Positions 26,356 to 38,518 of a stretch of DNA of 64,000 nt are shown here, one piece after another; the first letter of the stretch is position 1; every line of letters begins with the position of its first letter. Source of the stretch: Pengzhenrongella sp031582905 (GTDB lineage Bacteria; Actinomycetota; Actinomycetes; Actinomycetales; Cellulomonadaceae); the NCBI RefSeq assembly GCF_031582905.1, contig NZ_CP133990.1, positions 2,914,001 to 2,978,000 of the forward strand. Direction: 5' to 3'. The position numbers and the translations under genes were made by a program. Below the pieces are notes generated by a model that was not told the origin of the DNA, searched no databases, and saw only the letters and a program-made list of their open reading frames with translations.

Positions 26356-28113
26356 CTACCGGCGACCGTGGGGAGTACCGGTGTCGCGCGGCTCGTCCGC
26401 CTGGGGCCCGCCCACGGTGGGTGACAGCGCACCGGCGGCGGCGGTACCGACCGCGACCGACTCCGAGCCGGCGATCGTCGGCGTCGAGCCGTCGTCCACC
26501 GCGGCGTCCTGTGCGCGCGACGGCGCAGCGACGGCCTCCCCGCGGGCCACCATGCCGGCGACGTCGGACAGCGTGACCTCGCGCAGGAACAGGGTGAGGA
26601 CGAAGCCCGCGGCCAGGAGCGGGACCAGGTACCAGAACGCCGGGGCGAGGGCGTCCGCGAAGGCGCCGACGACGCCGTCGCGCAGGTCGTCCGGCAGGGC
26701 GTCGACGACGGCCGGCGTCAGCGACGAGACGCCCTCACCGGTCGGGACGGCGTCGGCCGACCCGGCGAAGACCGACCCGAGCCGGTCCGAGAGCCGGCCC
26801 GTGAAGATGGTGCTGAACAGGGCGACCCCGACGGCCGCACCGATCTCGCGGAAGAAGTTGTTCGAGCTGGTCGCCGTCCCGATCTCGCGCGGGTCCACCG
26901 AGTTCTGCACCGCCAGCACGATCGTCTGCATGACGAGGCCGAGCCCGGCGCCGAGGACGAAGATCATCGCGCTGAAGACGAGCATCGACACGTCACCGGT
27001 CAGCTGGGTCATCCAGACGAGCCCGAGCGTGGCGATCGCCATCCCGGCGATCGGGTACCGGCGGTAGCGCCCGGTCTTGGTGATCGCGATCCCGGACGCG
27101 ATCGAGGTGAGCATGACGCCGACCATCATCGGCAGCATGAGGAAGCCGGACTCCGTGACGCCGGCACCGGTGGCCATCTGCAGGAAGGTCGGCAGGAAGG
27201 TGAGGGCGGCGAACATGCCCATGCCGATCACGAGCCCGACGAGCGTCGCGATGGCGAACGTGGGGTTCTTAAACAGGTGCAGCGGGAGGAGCGGCTCCTC
27301 GGCCCGGCGCTCGACCTGGACGAACGCGACCCCGGCGGCGAGCGTGCCCAGGACGAGGGCGATGAGGCGCAGGTCCGACCAGTCGTAGCCGGCGCCGCCG
27401 CTGAAGGACTCCCAGCTCGTGGCGAGGATGAGCCCCGACGTCGCCAGCACCATGAGCACGATGCCCGCGACGTCGATCGTGCGTCCGGAGCGGTGGCTCG
27501 GCAGGCGCAACGTGAACCAGGCGACCGCGAAGGCGGCGATGCCGATCGGCACGTTGATCCAGAACGCCCACCGCCACGTGAGGTGGTCGGTGAAGAGCCC
27601 ACCGAGCAGCGGGCCGATGACCGCCGAGATGCCGAACAGCGCACCCATCGGACCCATGTACTTGCCGCGCTCCTTGGCGGGCACGATGTCGGCGATGATC
27701 GCCTGCGACAGGATCATCAGACCGCCGCCGCCGAGTCCCTGGACCGCGCGCCAGGCGACGAGCGCCCCGAAGCTCTCGGCCATGCCCGCGCCCACCGAAG
27801 CGATCGTGAAGACGGCGATGGCGAAGAGGAACGGGTAGCGGCGCCCCCACAGGTCACCGAACTTGCCGTACAACGGCATGACGACGGCGATCGCCAGGAT
27901 GTAGGCGGTCATGAGCCAGCCCTGGTGCTCGAGCCCGTTCAGCTCGCCGACGATCGTGGGCATCGCGGTGCCGAGGATCGACTGGTCCAGCGAGGACATG
28001 AACATGCTGGCCATGAGGGCGCCGAAGATGAGCCAGACCGTGCGCTGGGTGAGCACCACCAGCGGCGCGCCCTCCGTGGTGGGCGCCTGTGGTCCGGGGG
28101 CTGCGGTAGCCAT
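26356..28113 (-). CDS. MFS multidrug efflux transporter, DHA2 (EmrB/QacA) family
   Basis: Proton-driven drug exporter in the cytoplasmic membrane. 585 aa with 14 predicted helices. Motif A in GKFGDLWGRRYPF, the DHA2 signature SLDQSILGTAMPTI in helix 1, and motif C in ALFGISAVIGPLLGGLF. A hydrophilic C-terminal tail of about 70 residues is unusual in length. Intact. It lies 81 nt downstream of a TetR gene on the same strand, so it is probably the regulated target. Substrate unknown. Confidence 0.92.
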   Translation of the reverse strand: MATAAPGPQAPTTEGAPLVVLTQRTVWLIFGALMASMFMSSLDQSILGTAMPTIVGELNGLEHQGWLMTAYILAIAVVMPLYGKFGDLWGRRYPFLFAIAVFTIASVGAGMAESFGALVAWRAVQGLGGGGLMILSQAIIADIVPAKERGKYMGPMGALFGISAVIGPLLGGLFTDHLTWRWAFWINVPIGIAAFAVAWFTLRLPSHRSGRTIDVAGIVLMVLATSGLILATSWESFSGGAGYDWSDLRLIALVLGTLAAGVAFVQVERRAEEPLLPLHLFKNPTFAIATLVGLVIGMGMFAALTFLPTFLQMATGAGVTESGFLMLPMMVGVMLTSIASGIAITKTGRYRRYPIAGMAIATLGLVWMTQLTGDVSMLVFSAMIFVLGAGLGLVMQTIVLAVQNSVDPREIGTATSSNNFFREIGAAVGVALFSTIFTGRLSDRLGSVFAGSADAVPTGEGVSSLTPAVVDALPDDLRDGVVGAFADALAPAFWYLVPLLAAGFVLTLFLREVTLSDVAGMVARGEAVAAPSRAQDAAVDDGSTPTIAGSESVAVGTAAAGALSPTVGGPQADEPRDTGTPHGRR

Positions 28114-28194
28114 GGGTGTACCTCGTTCGTCGTGCGGCCGCGGAGCGGCGACGCGGGTGGATCGGTGGGTCGTACGTGGGCGCGGCGCGACGTG

Positions 28195-28803
28195 CTAGCC
28201 GGCCGGGTCGGCCGGCTCCGGCCCGGCGCCCAGCAGGAGCCGCAAGTCGGCGTTGACGGCCGTGAGGTGGTCGGCGACCTCGCCCTGGCCACCCGCCGAC
28301 TCCCACCGCTGCATCGCTGCCCGGACGAGGATCATGAGGGTCATCCCGGCCACCTCGACGAGGTGCCTCGAGTCCCCCACCAGCCGGCGCCCGAGCAAGC
28401 CCTCGAGCTCCACCCGGTACTGCTCGAGCCAGGTGACGTGGCGGACGAGCAGCCGTGGCTCCCGGCGCGCGAGCTCCGCCGCGGCGGCCATCCGACCGCG
28501 GTCCAGCAGCGGGCTCGCGAGGATCGAGCGGGCGAGCGACTCGAGATCTGTCGCCAGGACGCCGGTCGGTCCCCCGGTGGCGAAGGCCTCGGCGACCTCG
28601 GGGTCGAGGCGCAGCGGCGCCATGCCGAGCACCGCATCGTCCTTGGACTCGAAGTAGTTGAAGAAGGTCCGCGTCGAGACACCGGCGTCGGCGCAGATCG
28701 CCTCGACGGTCACGCCGTCCAGCCCGTCGCGATCGACCAACCGGTGCGCCGCGTCGATGAGTGCTTCCCGCCGCGCCCGCTTCTGCCGTTCACGCAGGCC
28801 CAT
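28195..28803 (-). CDS. TetR family transcriptional regulator
   Basis: 202 aa from ATG 28801-28803 (MGLRERQKRARREALIDAAHRL). The N-terminal helix-turn-helix is clear: VTVEAICADAGVSTRTFFNYFESKDD. The C-terminal ligand domain (about residues 65-190) is divergent. A GTG ten codons upstream (28831-28833, VTPPDLLDEP) is an alternative; neither start has a clear ribosome binding site. Likely represses itself and the following efflux pump until a drug ligand binds. Confidence 0.9.
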   Translation of the reverse strand: MGLRERQKRARREALIDAAHRLVDRDGLDGVTVEAICADAGVSTRTFFNYFESKDDAVLGMAPLRLDPEVAEAFATGGPTGVLATDLESLARSILASPLLDRGRMAAAAELARREPRLLVRHVTWLEQYRVELEGLLGRRLVGDSRHLVEVAGMTLMILVRAAMQRWESAGGQGEVADHLTAVNADLRLLLGAGPEPADPAG

Positions 28804-28844
28804 GGGCTCGTCGAGCAGGTCGGGAGGCGTCACAGCGCGCAACT

Positions 28845-28859
28845 TTACATCGTGTGCAA
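28845..28859 (-). promoter_or_regulatory. Candidate TetR operator
   Basis: On the minus strand TTGCACACGATGTAA has TTGCA/TGTAA arms, an imperfect 15-bp palindrome just upstream of the tetR start. It is embedded in a direct repeat of GCAACTTT (28839-28846 and 28856-28863). The local AT richness is also promoter-like. Assignment to the adjacent regulator is inferred. Confidence 0.4.
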
Positions 28860-28863
28860 CTTT

Positions 28864-29322
28864 GCGTGAAGCGCAGGAAGTGCGTCTCCGATCACAGCCC
28901 CACTGCGCCGGCAGGCCGCACTGCACGTCACCCGTCCCCCGGACGAGTCCTGTCCCCCGCACGCCGCCGAGTGCGACGTCGTGGACCTCATAGAAGTCTT
29001 TTGGGGTGAAGAACGTCGCACTCGGCACGGTGCACGTGCGTCGTTGGGTGGGCAACGTCGCACTCGGCGCGCTGCACATGCTGGGTGGGTGCGAACCGAC
29101 ACCGTCAGCACCAGCGTCGCAACCGATCCCGCCTCTCCTCCGCGAGAGCCCGGCCGGCCCCTGGACCGGTCCGTCGGGGTGTGGGGCTCGCGACGGAGCT
29201 CGACGGGATCGGGACTGCCGCAGTAGACAATCGAACCCGGAACGGTTTGAAACGTCGCGGCCGGCATCGTGGTGGCGGGTGGGCGGGCCGTGGCCGGGGG
29301 GGTTGTGGCTGTTTTGGGGATG
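28864..29322. other. Gene-free region between tetR and the rRNA terminator
   Basis: About 460 nt in which no credible gene is seen on either strand. It holds three copies of a 14-nt repeat (listed separately) and otherwise unstructured sequence, including a short lower-GC patch at about 28988-29012. Confidence 0.6.
28966..29068. repeat. Three-copy ACGTCGCACTCGGC intergenic repeat
   Basis: Two direct copies of AACGTCGCACTCGGC at 29012-29026 and 29054-29068, each followed by a similar CG-TGCAC-TG stretch, and one inverted copy (GCCGAGTGCGACGTC) at 28966-28980. The inverted pair could form a hairpin. No flanking mobile-element gene is seen. It resembles a dispersed intergenic repeat, but only a genome-wide count could show that. 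Confidence 0.6.
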
Positions 29323-29357
29323 CGAAAAGAGCCACCCCGATGGGGTGGCTCTTTTCG
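29323..29357 (-). terminator. rRNA operon terminator
   Basis: Perfect 16-bp inverted repeat CGAAAAGAGCCACCCC / GGGGTGGCTCTTTTCG with a 3-nt loop, located 6 nt beyond the 5S 3' end. The AAAA/TTTT ends give a U-rich tract on the minus-strand transcript. This is the best intrinsic terminator in the window. Confidence 0.92.
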
Positions 29358-29363
29358 AATGGG

Positions 29364-29482
29364 TGTCCGGCGGCGACCTACTCTCCCACACAGTCTCCCG
29401 TGCAGTACCATCGGCGCGAAGGGGCTTAGCTTCCGGGTTCGGAATGGGACCGGGCGTTTCCCCCTTGCTATGACCGCCGTAA
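29364..29482 (-). rRNA. rrf: 5S ribosomal RNA
   Basis: About 119 nt, recognised from the minus-strand sequence GTTACGGCGGTCATAGC through CCCGGTCCCATTCCGAACCCGG to GGTCGCCGCCGGACA; the two ends pair. Last gene of the operon. Ends are accurate to a few bases. Confidence 0.96.
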
Positions 29483-29560
29483 CTCTATGGAGATGTCCGG
29501 GCCACGAACCCGCCCCCGGTCAGAAGGGCTGGGTTCGTGGGTGCCCGTCTCTCGGGAACC

Positions 29561-29574
29561 GCACAGTGGACGCG
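29561..29574 (-). ncRNA. 3' half of 23S processing stem
   Basis: The plus-strand sequence GCACAGTGGACGCG is the exact reverse complement of 32739-32752. In the pre-rRNA the two halves pair over 14 bp and bring the ends of 23S together, the expected RNase III substrate. Confidence 0.8.
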
Positions 29575-29594
29575 TAGCACACAGATCAAGGCTT

Positions 29595-32705
<3,111 letters not shown>

Positions 32706-32732
32706 CACAAACCACAAAGACAAGAAAATAAA

Positions 32733-32761
32733 GATGCTCGCGTCCACTGTGCAGTTCTCAA
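32733..32761 (-). promoter_or_regulatory. 23S leader element (boxA-like) and 5' processing half-stem
   Basis: The minus strand reads TTGAGAACTGCACAGTGG and on through GCGAGCATC. TTGAGAACT is the conserved actinobacterial rRNA-leader motif, probably involved in antitermination. GCACAGTGGACGCG (32739-32752) pairs with 29561-29574 downstream of 23S. Confidence 0.7.
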
Positions 32762-32862
32762 GCTACGGGCGACCCCACCCCACACACCCCACCAACAGGC
32801 AGAGGGTCGAGTGGTCCGCTACGAGGCAAGTGCCGCCAACCGGCGCCCACTCCCTCAGGACC

Positions 32863-32876
32863 CAACAGTGTGCCAA
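32863..32876 (-). ncRNA. 3' half of 16S processing stem
   Basis: The plus-strand sequence CAACAGTGTGCCAA is the exact reverse complement of 34852-34865 upstream of 16S, giving a 14-bp stem that would enclose the whole 16S precursor. Confidence 0.8.
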
Positions 32877-33095
32877 CCCCACCCCGGCAACCAGACCGAC
32901 ACCCCTCCAACCGGCGCCCCCTCCGAAGAGAAGACACGGCGTACTAGATGCCGACCCACCACCAGGCGAGCCCATAGCCGATGTTCCACCCGTGAGCACC
33001 ACCCCCGACACGTTCGGCCGAGGCATGGTCCTGACACACCAACCACCCACCAGACCCCCGAAGAGACCAGACAGGCACGGCGATGCGTAAGAGCT

Positions 33096-34622
<1,527 letters not shown>

Positions 34623-34849
34623 ATGTCAACATGGCACCCCCAGCCACCAAAGCAGCAGGAGCAACCGACACACGAAACAGACCCCAACCGGCTAAAGCCA
34701 GGGCCCAAAAATGATCTGACCACAAACACACACCCCACAAACCGTGAGGCGTGACATCGATGACCAAACCAGACCCACCACACACACCCCCACACCCACC
34801 ACAACGGCAGACACGAAGACACACGCAGCAGACCCCAATGGCATCGACT

Positions 34850-34874
34850 ACTTGGCACACTGTTGAGTTCTCAA
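34850..34874 (-). promoter_or_regulatory. 16S leader element (boxA-like) and 5' processing half-stem
   Basis: The minus strand reads TTGAGAACTCAACAGTGTGC then CAAGT. The TTGAGAACT core is shared with the element before 23S and is widespread in actinobacterial rRNA leaders. CAACAGTGTGCCAA (34852-34865) pairs with 32863-32876 in the spacer. Confidence 0.75.
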
Positions 34875-34929
34875 GGACCGGACGCGCATCCCGCAGAGCC
34901 TTCCGACCCTGCCAAGAGGCAACCGCTCA

Positions 34930-34958
34930 AACTTACCCGACCCAACCAGACCCGTCAA
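34930..34958 (-). promoter_or_regulatory. rRNA promoter P2 (proximal)
   Basis: On the minus strand -35 TTGACG (34953-34958), a 17-nt spacer and -10 TAAGTT (34930-34935). It lies about 55 nt upstream of the leader element and 308 nt upstream of 16S. Confidence 0.75.
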
Positions 34959-35109
34959 CCACCCGAACCCGCTCAGACCGCCCCATCCACAGCACAGCAA
35001 CCGACCACAACAGCCGGGGCCACCACCACTTCAGGGAGCCACCCCGGGACCGGCCACCCCCACTCCGAAGAGCCGGTGTCCGTTCCTCCCTGCCGGGCGG
35101 CGAAGAGAA

Positions 35110-35138
35110 ACACTACGCAGACCGTGCCCGGCCGTCAA
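35110..35138 (-). promoter_or_regulatory. rRNA promoter P1 (distal)
   Basis: On the minus strand -35 TTGACG (35133-35138), a 17-nt spacer and -10 TAGTGT (35110-35115). The same -35 and spacer length as P2, 180 nt further upstream, makes the pair convincing. Confidence 0.7.
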
Positions 35139-35231
35139 AACGGGCGGCTCGTGACGCCGGTCACCGCCTCTGACCTGGGCCGATGCGCGCTCGGGCGCGT
35201 CGCTGCCTCCCCAGGCCGCGCACCGCGCCCC

Positions 35232-35261
35232 GGGAGCCGGCGCGCGGCTTCGCCGGCTCCC
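35232..35261 (-). terminator. Terminator of the YbbN-like gene
   Basis: Perfect 11-bp stem GGGAGCCGGCG / CGCCGGCTCCC with an 8-nt loop, 14 nt past the stop. It would insulate the rRNA promoters just downstream. Confidence 0.65.
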
Positions 35262-35275
35262 CTGCGGGAGCGACC

Positions 35276-36223
35276 TCAGTACAGAGCACTGGCGAGCGCG
35301 CGCCGTGCGGGCGCCACACGCGGGTCCTCCGCGCCGACGACCTCGAACAGGTCGACCAGGCGGACGCGCGCTCGCTCGCGGTCGTCGCCCACCGTCCGGC
35401 GGACCAGGTCGACGATGCGCGCGAACGAGTCCTCGACCTTCCCGCCGAGCAGGTCGAGGTCCGCGACGAGCAGCTGCGCGTCGACGTCATCGGGGCGACG
35501 GGCCGCGGCGTCGCGAGCGGTCTGGAGGTCGACGTCCTGCGTGCGCTGCAGGAGCCCGACCTGAGCGAGCCCGGCCCGCGCCATCGTGTCGCGGGGGTTT
35601 TCGCGCAGTGCCCGCGTGTACGCGTCGACGGCGGTCGCCAGGTCGCCCCGCTCGATCGCGTCGTACGCCTCCTGGTGCAGGGGCGGCAGCGGCGGCTCCT
35701 CCGGCTCCGCGGCCTGCGTAGCTTCCTCCGGCTCGCCGCCACCGCGTGGGGCCCGGCCGGTCACGCCGTTGGCGGCCGCAGCCGCCAGGAGCTGGTCGAG
35801 CACCGCGGCGATCTGCTCCGCCGGATACGCCCCCTCGAACAGCGGCACCGGCTGACCTGCCAGGACCGCGACCACGGACGGCACGTTCTGCACCTGGAAC
35901 GCCGCGGCGACCTGGCGGTTGCTGTCGACGTCGACGCGCGCCAGCCCGAAGGCCCCGGCCGCCTGCTCCGCCAGCGCGCCCAGGTCTCGGGCGAGGTCGA
36001 TGCTCTGCGGGCTGCGGGCGGACCAGAGCAGCACGACCACCGGGTACTGGGTGGAGCTCTGGACCACCTCTCCGAACGTGGCCTCGGTGACGTCGACCGT
36101 GTACGGGCCGGGCGCGGGCGGACCGCCCGCCTCACCGGCGGGCGGGGCGGCCGGCCGGGCGAGCGCGGACAGGTCGACGGCGCCGCGGACGTCGAGGCGG
36201 GAGGGCTGGGTGGGCTGGCTCAT
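35276..36223 (-). CDS. YbbN-like thioredoxin-fold/TPR protein
   Basis: 315 aa from ATG 36221-36223. The thioredoxin-like domain spans about residues 40-150 (VVVLLWSARSPQSIDLARDLGALAEQ, VDVDSNRQVAAAFQVQNVPSVVAVLAGQPVPLFEG). The active-site CxxC is replaced by ARSPQS, so it is redox-inactive. The C-terminal part is a TPR-like solenoid (YDAIERGDLATAVDAYTRALRENPRDTMARAGLAQV). This matches the CnoX/YbbN co-chaperone group, which in E. coli hands clients to GroEL/DnaK. Intact. Confidence 0.88.
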   Translation of the reverse strand: MSQPTQPSRLDVRGAVDLSALARPAAPPAGEAGGPPAPGPYTVDVTEATFGEVVQSSTQYPVVVLLWSARSPQSIDLARDLGALAEQAAGAFGLARVDVDSNRQVAAAFQVQNVPSVVAVLAGQPVPLFEGAYPAEQIAAVLDQLLAAAAANGVTGRAPRGGGEPEEATQAAEPEEPPLPPLHQEAYDAIERGDLATAVDAYTRALRENPRDTMARAGLAQVGLLQRTQDVDLQTARDAAARRPDDVDAQLLVADLDLLGGKVEDSFARIVDLVRRTVGDDRERARVRLVDLFEVVGAEDPRVAPARRALASALY

Positions 36224-36249
36224 TGTTCGCGATCCTCTCGGGGGCCGGC

Positions 36250-37260
36250 TCAGGAACCGGAGGCTGACGTGTACGTGTGCTCGGCGCCGAGCACCTGGAC
36301 GGGTGCGTCCGAACCGGCGGGCGGGACGTAGAAGGCGACGACGTCGGTCCATCCCACGGTGAGGTTGTTGCGCAGCACCGCACCGGCAGGCAGTGCCCCG
36401 CCGGACACGGCGGCGTACTGGGGGATGACCGTGATCGACGCGCCGGTGACCGTGGTGGTGGAGGTCGTCGTCATGCCACCGACCACCAGGGCGCCGCCGT
36501 CCGCGGTGCGGTGGGCGACGACCTGCCCGGGCACGGCCGCGTAGGTCTCGGCGAAGGTGCCGCCGTCCGCTGCCGCGGCCTCCTGCACCGCGCGCCCCTC
36601 CGCGATCCGCTGGCGGTACGGGTCGGGTGTCGCGAAGGTGGCCGCGTACGCCGACCCGTCGCCGCTCGCCAGGACGTCGGCGTACTGCGCGACGACGTCG
36701 GCCGGGGCCGCCACGAGGTCGGCGGCGTCCGGTGGCACGACGTCGGCCCCGACGGAGGGGTTCGCCGTCGCCGGCATCTGGACGCCGGGCAGCAGTCGCG
36801 CCCAGGCCCACAGCGTGTAGGGCGCGCGGGGCGAGGCCTGCTCGAGGACCAGGAGGCGCGGGCTGGTGAGGTCGTCGGGCTGCTCGGTGATGACGATCTG
36901 GGTCCGCGGCCACTCCGTCGTCGTCGGGACGACGAGCGTCTGCGGCTCCACGGGCAGCGCCGTGGGTGCGTCGGCCCCGGACGTCGCAGCGGCGACCGCG
37001 TACTCCGCTGCCCGTGAGGTCAGGGCGGGACCACTGACCCGATCGGACAGCGCGGTGCTCGACAGCTCCGCGTCCGCCGCGGCCACCGTCTCGCCGACGG
37101 CCGTGAGGATGCGGGCGGACTGCTCGATCGTGGTGGCCGGTGGCGCGGCGGCGGGGATGGCCGGCGCATCGGGCTGCGGCAGCTCGGGTGCGCACGCGGT
37201 GAGGCCCGCGGTCAGAGCCAGGAGTGCGCCCAGCAGGCGCGCCCGGTGGGCGGAGCGCAT
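36250..37260 (-). CDS. Lipoprotein of unknown function
   Basis: 336 aa. The N-terminus is a classic lipoprotein signal (RARLLGALLALTAGLTAC, lipobox LTAC), so it is anchored outside the membrane. The mature part has repeated small-residue-rich segments and motifs such as YTLWAWARLLPGVQMP and PDPYRQRIAEGRAVQEAA. I do not recognise a named catalytic family. ATG 37258-37260 shares a base with the stop of the preceding membrane-protein gene (TGATG), so the two are coupled and may act together. Confidence 0.8.
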   Translation of the reverse strand: MRSAHRARLLGALLALTAGLTACAPELPQPDAPAIPAAAPPATTIEQSARILTAVGETVAAADAELSSTALSDRVSGPALTSRAAEYAVAAATSGADAPTALPVEPQTLVVPTTTEWPRTQIVITEQPDDLTSPRLLVLEQASPRAPYTLWAWARLLPGVQMPATANPSVGADVVPPDAADLVAAPADVVAQYADVLASGDGSAYAATFATPDPYRQRIAEGRAVQEAAAADGGTFAETYAAVPGQVVAHRTADGGALVVGGMTTTSTTTVTGASITVIPQYAAVSGGALPAGAVLRNNLTVGWTDVVAFYVPPAGSDAPVQVLGAEHTYTSASGS

Positions 37261-38315
37261 CAGCGGTCCTCTCGGTCGGTGGCGTCGGTGGCGTCGGCGC
37301 CCGAGGCGTCGGGGCTCGGTTCGTCCCGGCCGGAGCCGTCGTGCGTGTCGCGCGCGGTCGGGTCCGGCGCCGTGGCGTCCGGCGCCGTGGCCGGCACGGT
37401 CATCGCGGTCGCGCCGCCCGTCCCCGGGCGCGTACCGACGACGGCGTCGTCGTCGCCGGGGCGCGCACCCGCGGGCACGGCCGGCGTCGTGGCACGGCGT
37501 CGGCTCCGGCGTGCCCGCAGGGCGAGCAGGAGCGCGAGCAGGAGCAGGACGGCGCCGCCGACGACCCCGGGGACGAGCCACGGCGTGGTCACGGTGCGGG
37601 GCCAGGACAGCTCGATGGTCGGCGGTCCGGCACCCTCGCCGGCGCTGGCCACGAGCAGGGTCCAGCGGCCGTCCTGCGGCTCCCAGACCATCTCGGCCGA
37701 GCCCTCGCCGGTCACCTGCTCGATCCAGAGGTCGCTGCCGTCCGGGTCCGGCGCCTGCGTCGTGGCGTCCGTGGCGTCCGCGTCAGTCGGCGCACCGTCC
37801 GTGGCGGCGCCATCGGCGGGGGCCTCCTCGGCGGGGGCCTCCTCGGCGGGGGCCTCCTCGGCCGGCGCCACCTCGGCCGGGGCCTCCTCGGCCGGCGCCT
37901 CGCCGGCGGGCGTCTCGTCCGTCGGCGCCTCCTCGGACGTGTCCTCCTCCGGAGCGTCCTGGGCGTCGGGGGCCTCGGCGCTCGGGGCGACATCGTCGGT
38001 CGCGAAGGTGTGCCAGTCGCGCAGGCCGGTGATCACGGTGTGGGCGTCGGCGCCGATCCAGCCGGCCACGTCGCTGTCGCGGCCGATGGCGAGGACGACC
38101 TTGGCGTCGTCGTCGGCGGTCGCGCGGATCGTGACGGGCGGGTCGCCCATCTCGAGGACGCCGGGCGCGGTGGTGATCAGGGTGCTGCCGTCCGCGGCGC
38201 GGGCGGTCGCGGTGAGCGTGTCGTCGCCCCGCCACACGGTCGCCGACGCGATGGCCAGTCCGATCGCGATCAGGCCGAGCACGCCGAGCAGAGCGGCGAT
38301 GAGTCGTTGCAGCAC
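37260..38315 (-). CDS. Membrane protein with AEEAP repeats
   Basis: 351 aa, not recognised. N-terminal helix (MLQRLIAALLGVLGLIAIGLAIASATVW), an extracytoplasmic region of about 220 residues, a second helix (WLVPGVVGGAVLLLLALLLAL) followed by RARRSRRR, and a disordered acidic tail. The outer region contains a degenerate (A-E-E-A-P)n repeat. The topology suggests a wall-facing or sensing domain with a cytoplasmic tail. Translationally coupled to the lipoprotein; divergent from the coiled-coil gene at 38519. Confidence 0.8.
   Translation of the reverse strand: MLQRLIAALLGVLGLIAIGLAIASATVWRGDDTLTATARAADGSTLITTAPGVLEMGDPPVTIRATADDDAKVVLAIGRDSDVAGWIGADAHTVITGLRDWHTFATDDVAPSAEAPDAQDAPEEDTSEEAPTDETPAGEAPAEEAPAEVAPAEEAPAEEAPAEEAPADGAATDGAPTDADATDATTQAPDPDGSDLWIEQVTGEGSAEMVWEPQDGRWTLLVASAGEGAGPPTIELSWPRTVTTPWLVPGVVGGAVLLLLALLLALRARRSRRRATTPAVPAGARPGDDDAVVGTRPGTGGATAMTVPATAPDATAPDPTARDTHDGSGRDEPSPDASGADATDATDREDR
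37815..37910 (-). repeat. 15-bp tandem repeat encoding AEEAP
   Basis: Units of GGCCTCCTCGGCGGG (plus strand), three almost identical in tandem and flanked by diverged copies, encode the Ala-Glu-Glu-Ala-Pro linker of the membrane protein. Near-identity of the central units suggests recent slippage and possible strain variation. Confidence 0.75.
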
Positions 38316-38518
38316 GAACGGACCCTTTCGGAAGGTGACGTCTCAGGATAGGTGCGCGGCTCCGCGACGGCCGAACCGAACCCGTCGTGCTGCTCCTCGG
38401 GGCGGTGCGGGGCCCGGTGGATACCCTGGGCGCAGCGTGACCGGCCACTCGCCGCAGCGCGCGCGGCGCGCCGGCCGTGGCGCCGACGGCTCCGCAGCCC
38501 CGCGACCTGGAGGACTCC

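Larger units (their letters stand above)
34623..35231 (-). other. rRNA leader and promoter region
   Basis: About 600 gene-free nt upstream of 16S, containing two tandem promoters, the TTGAGAACTCAACAGTGTG leader element, and a transcribed leader of about 300 nt with Gln/Gly-poor, GT-rich sequence near 34640-34840. No gene is supported on either strand. Confidence 0.85.

Noticed and set aside
28864..29322. Small plus-strand genes after tetR
   Set aside because: Open frames of 76-110 codons here lack ribosome binding sites and resemble no family; they also overlap repeats.
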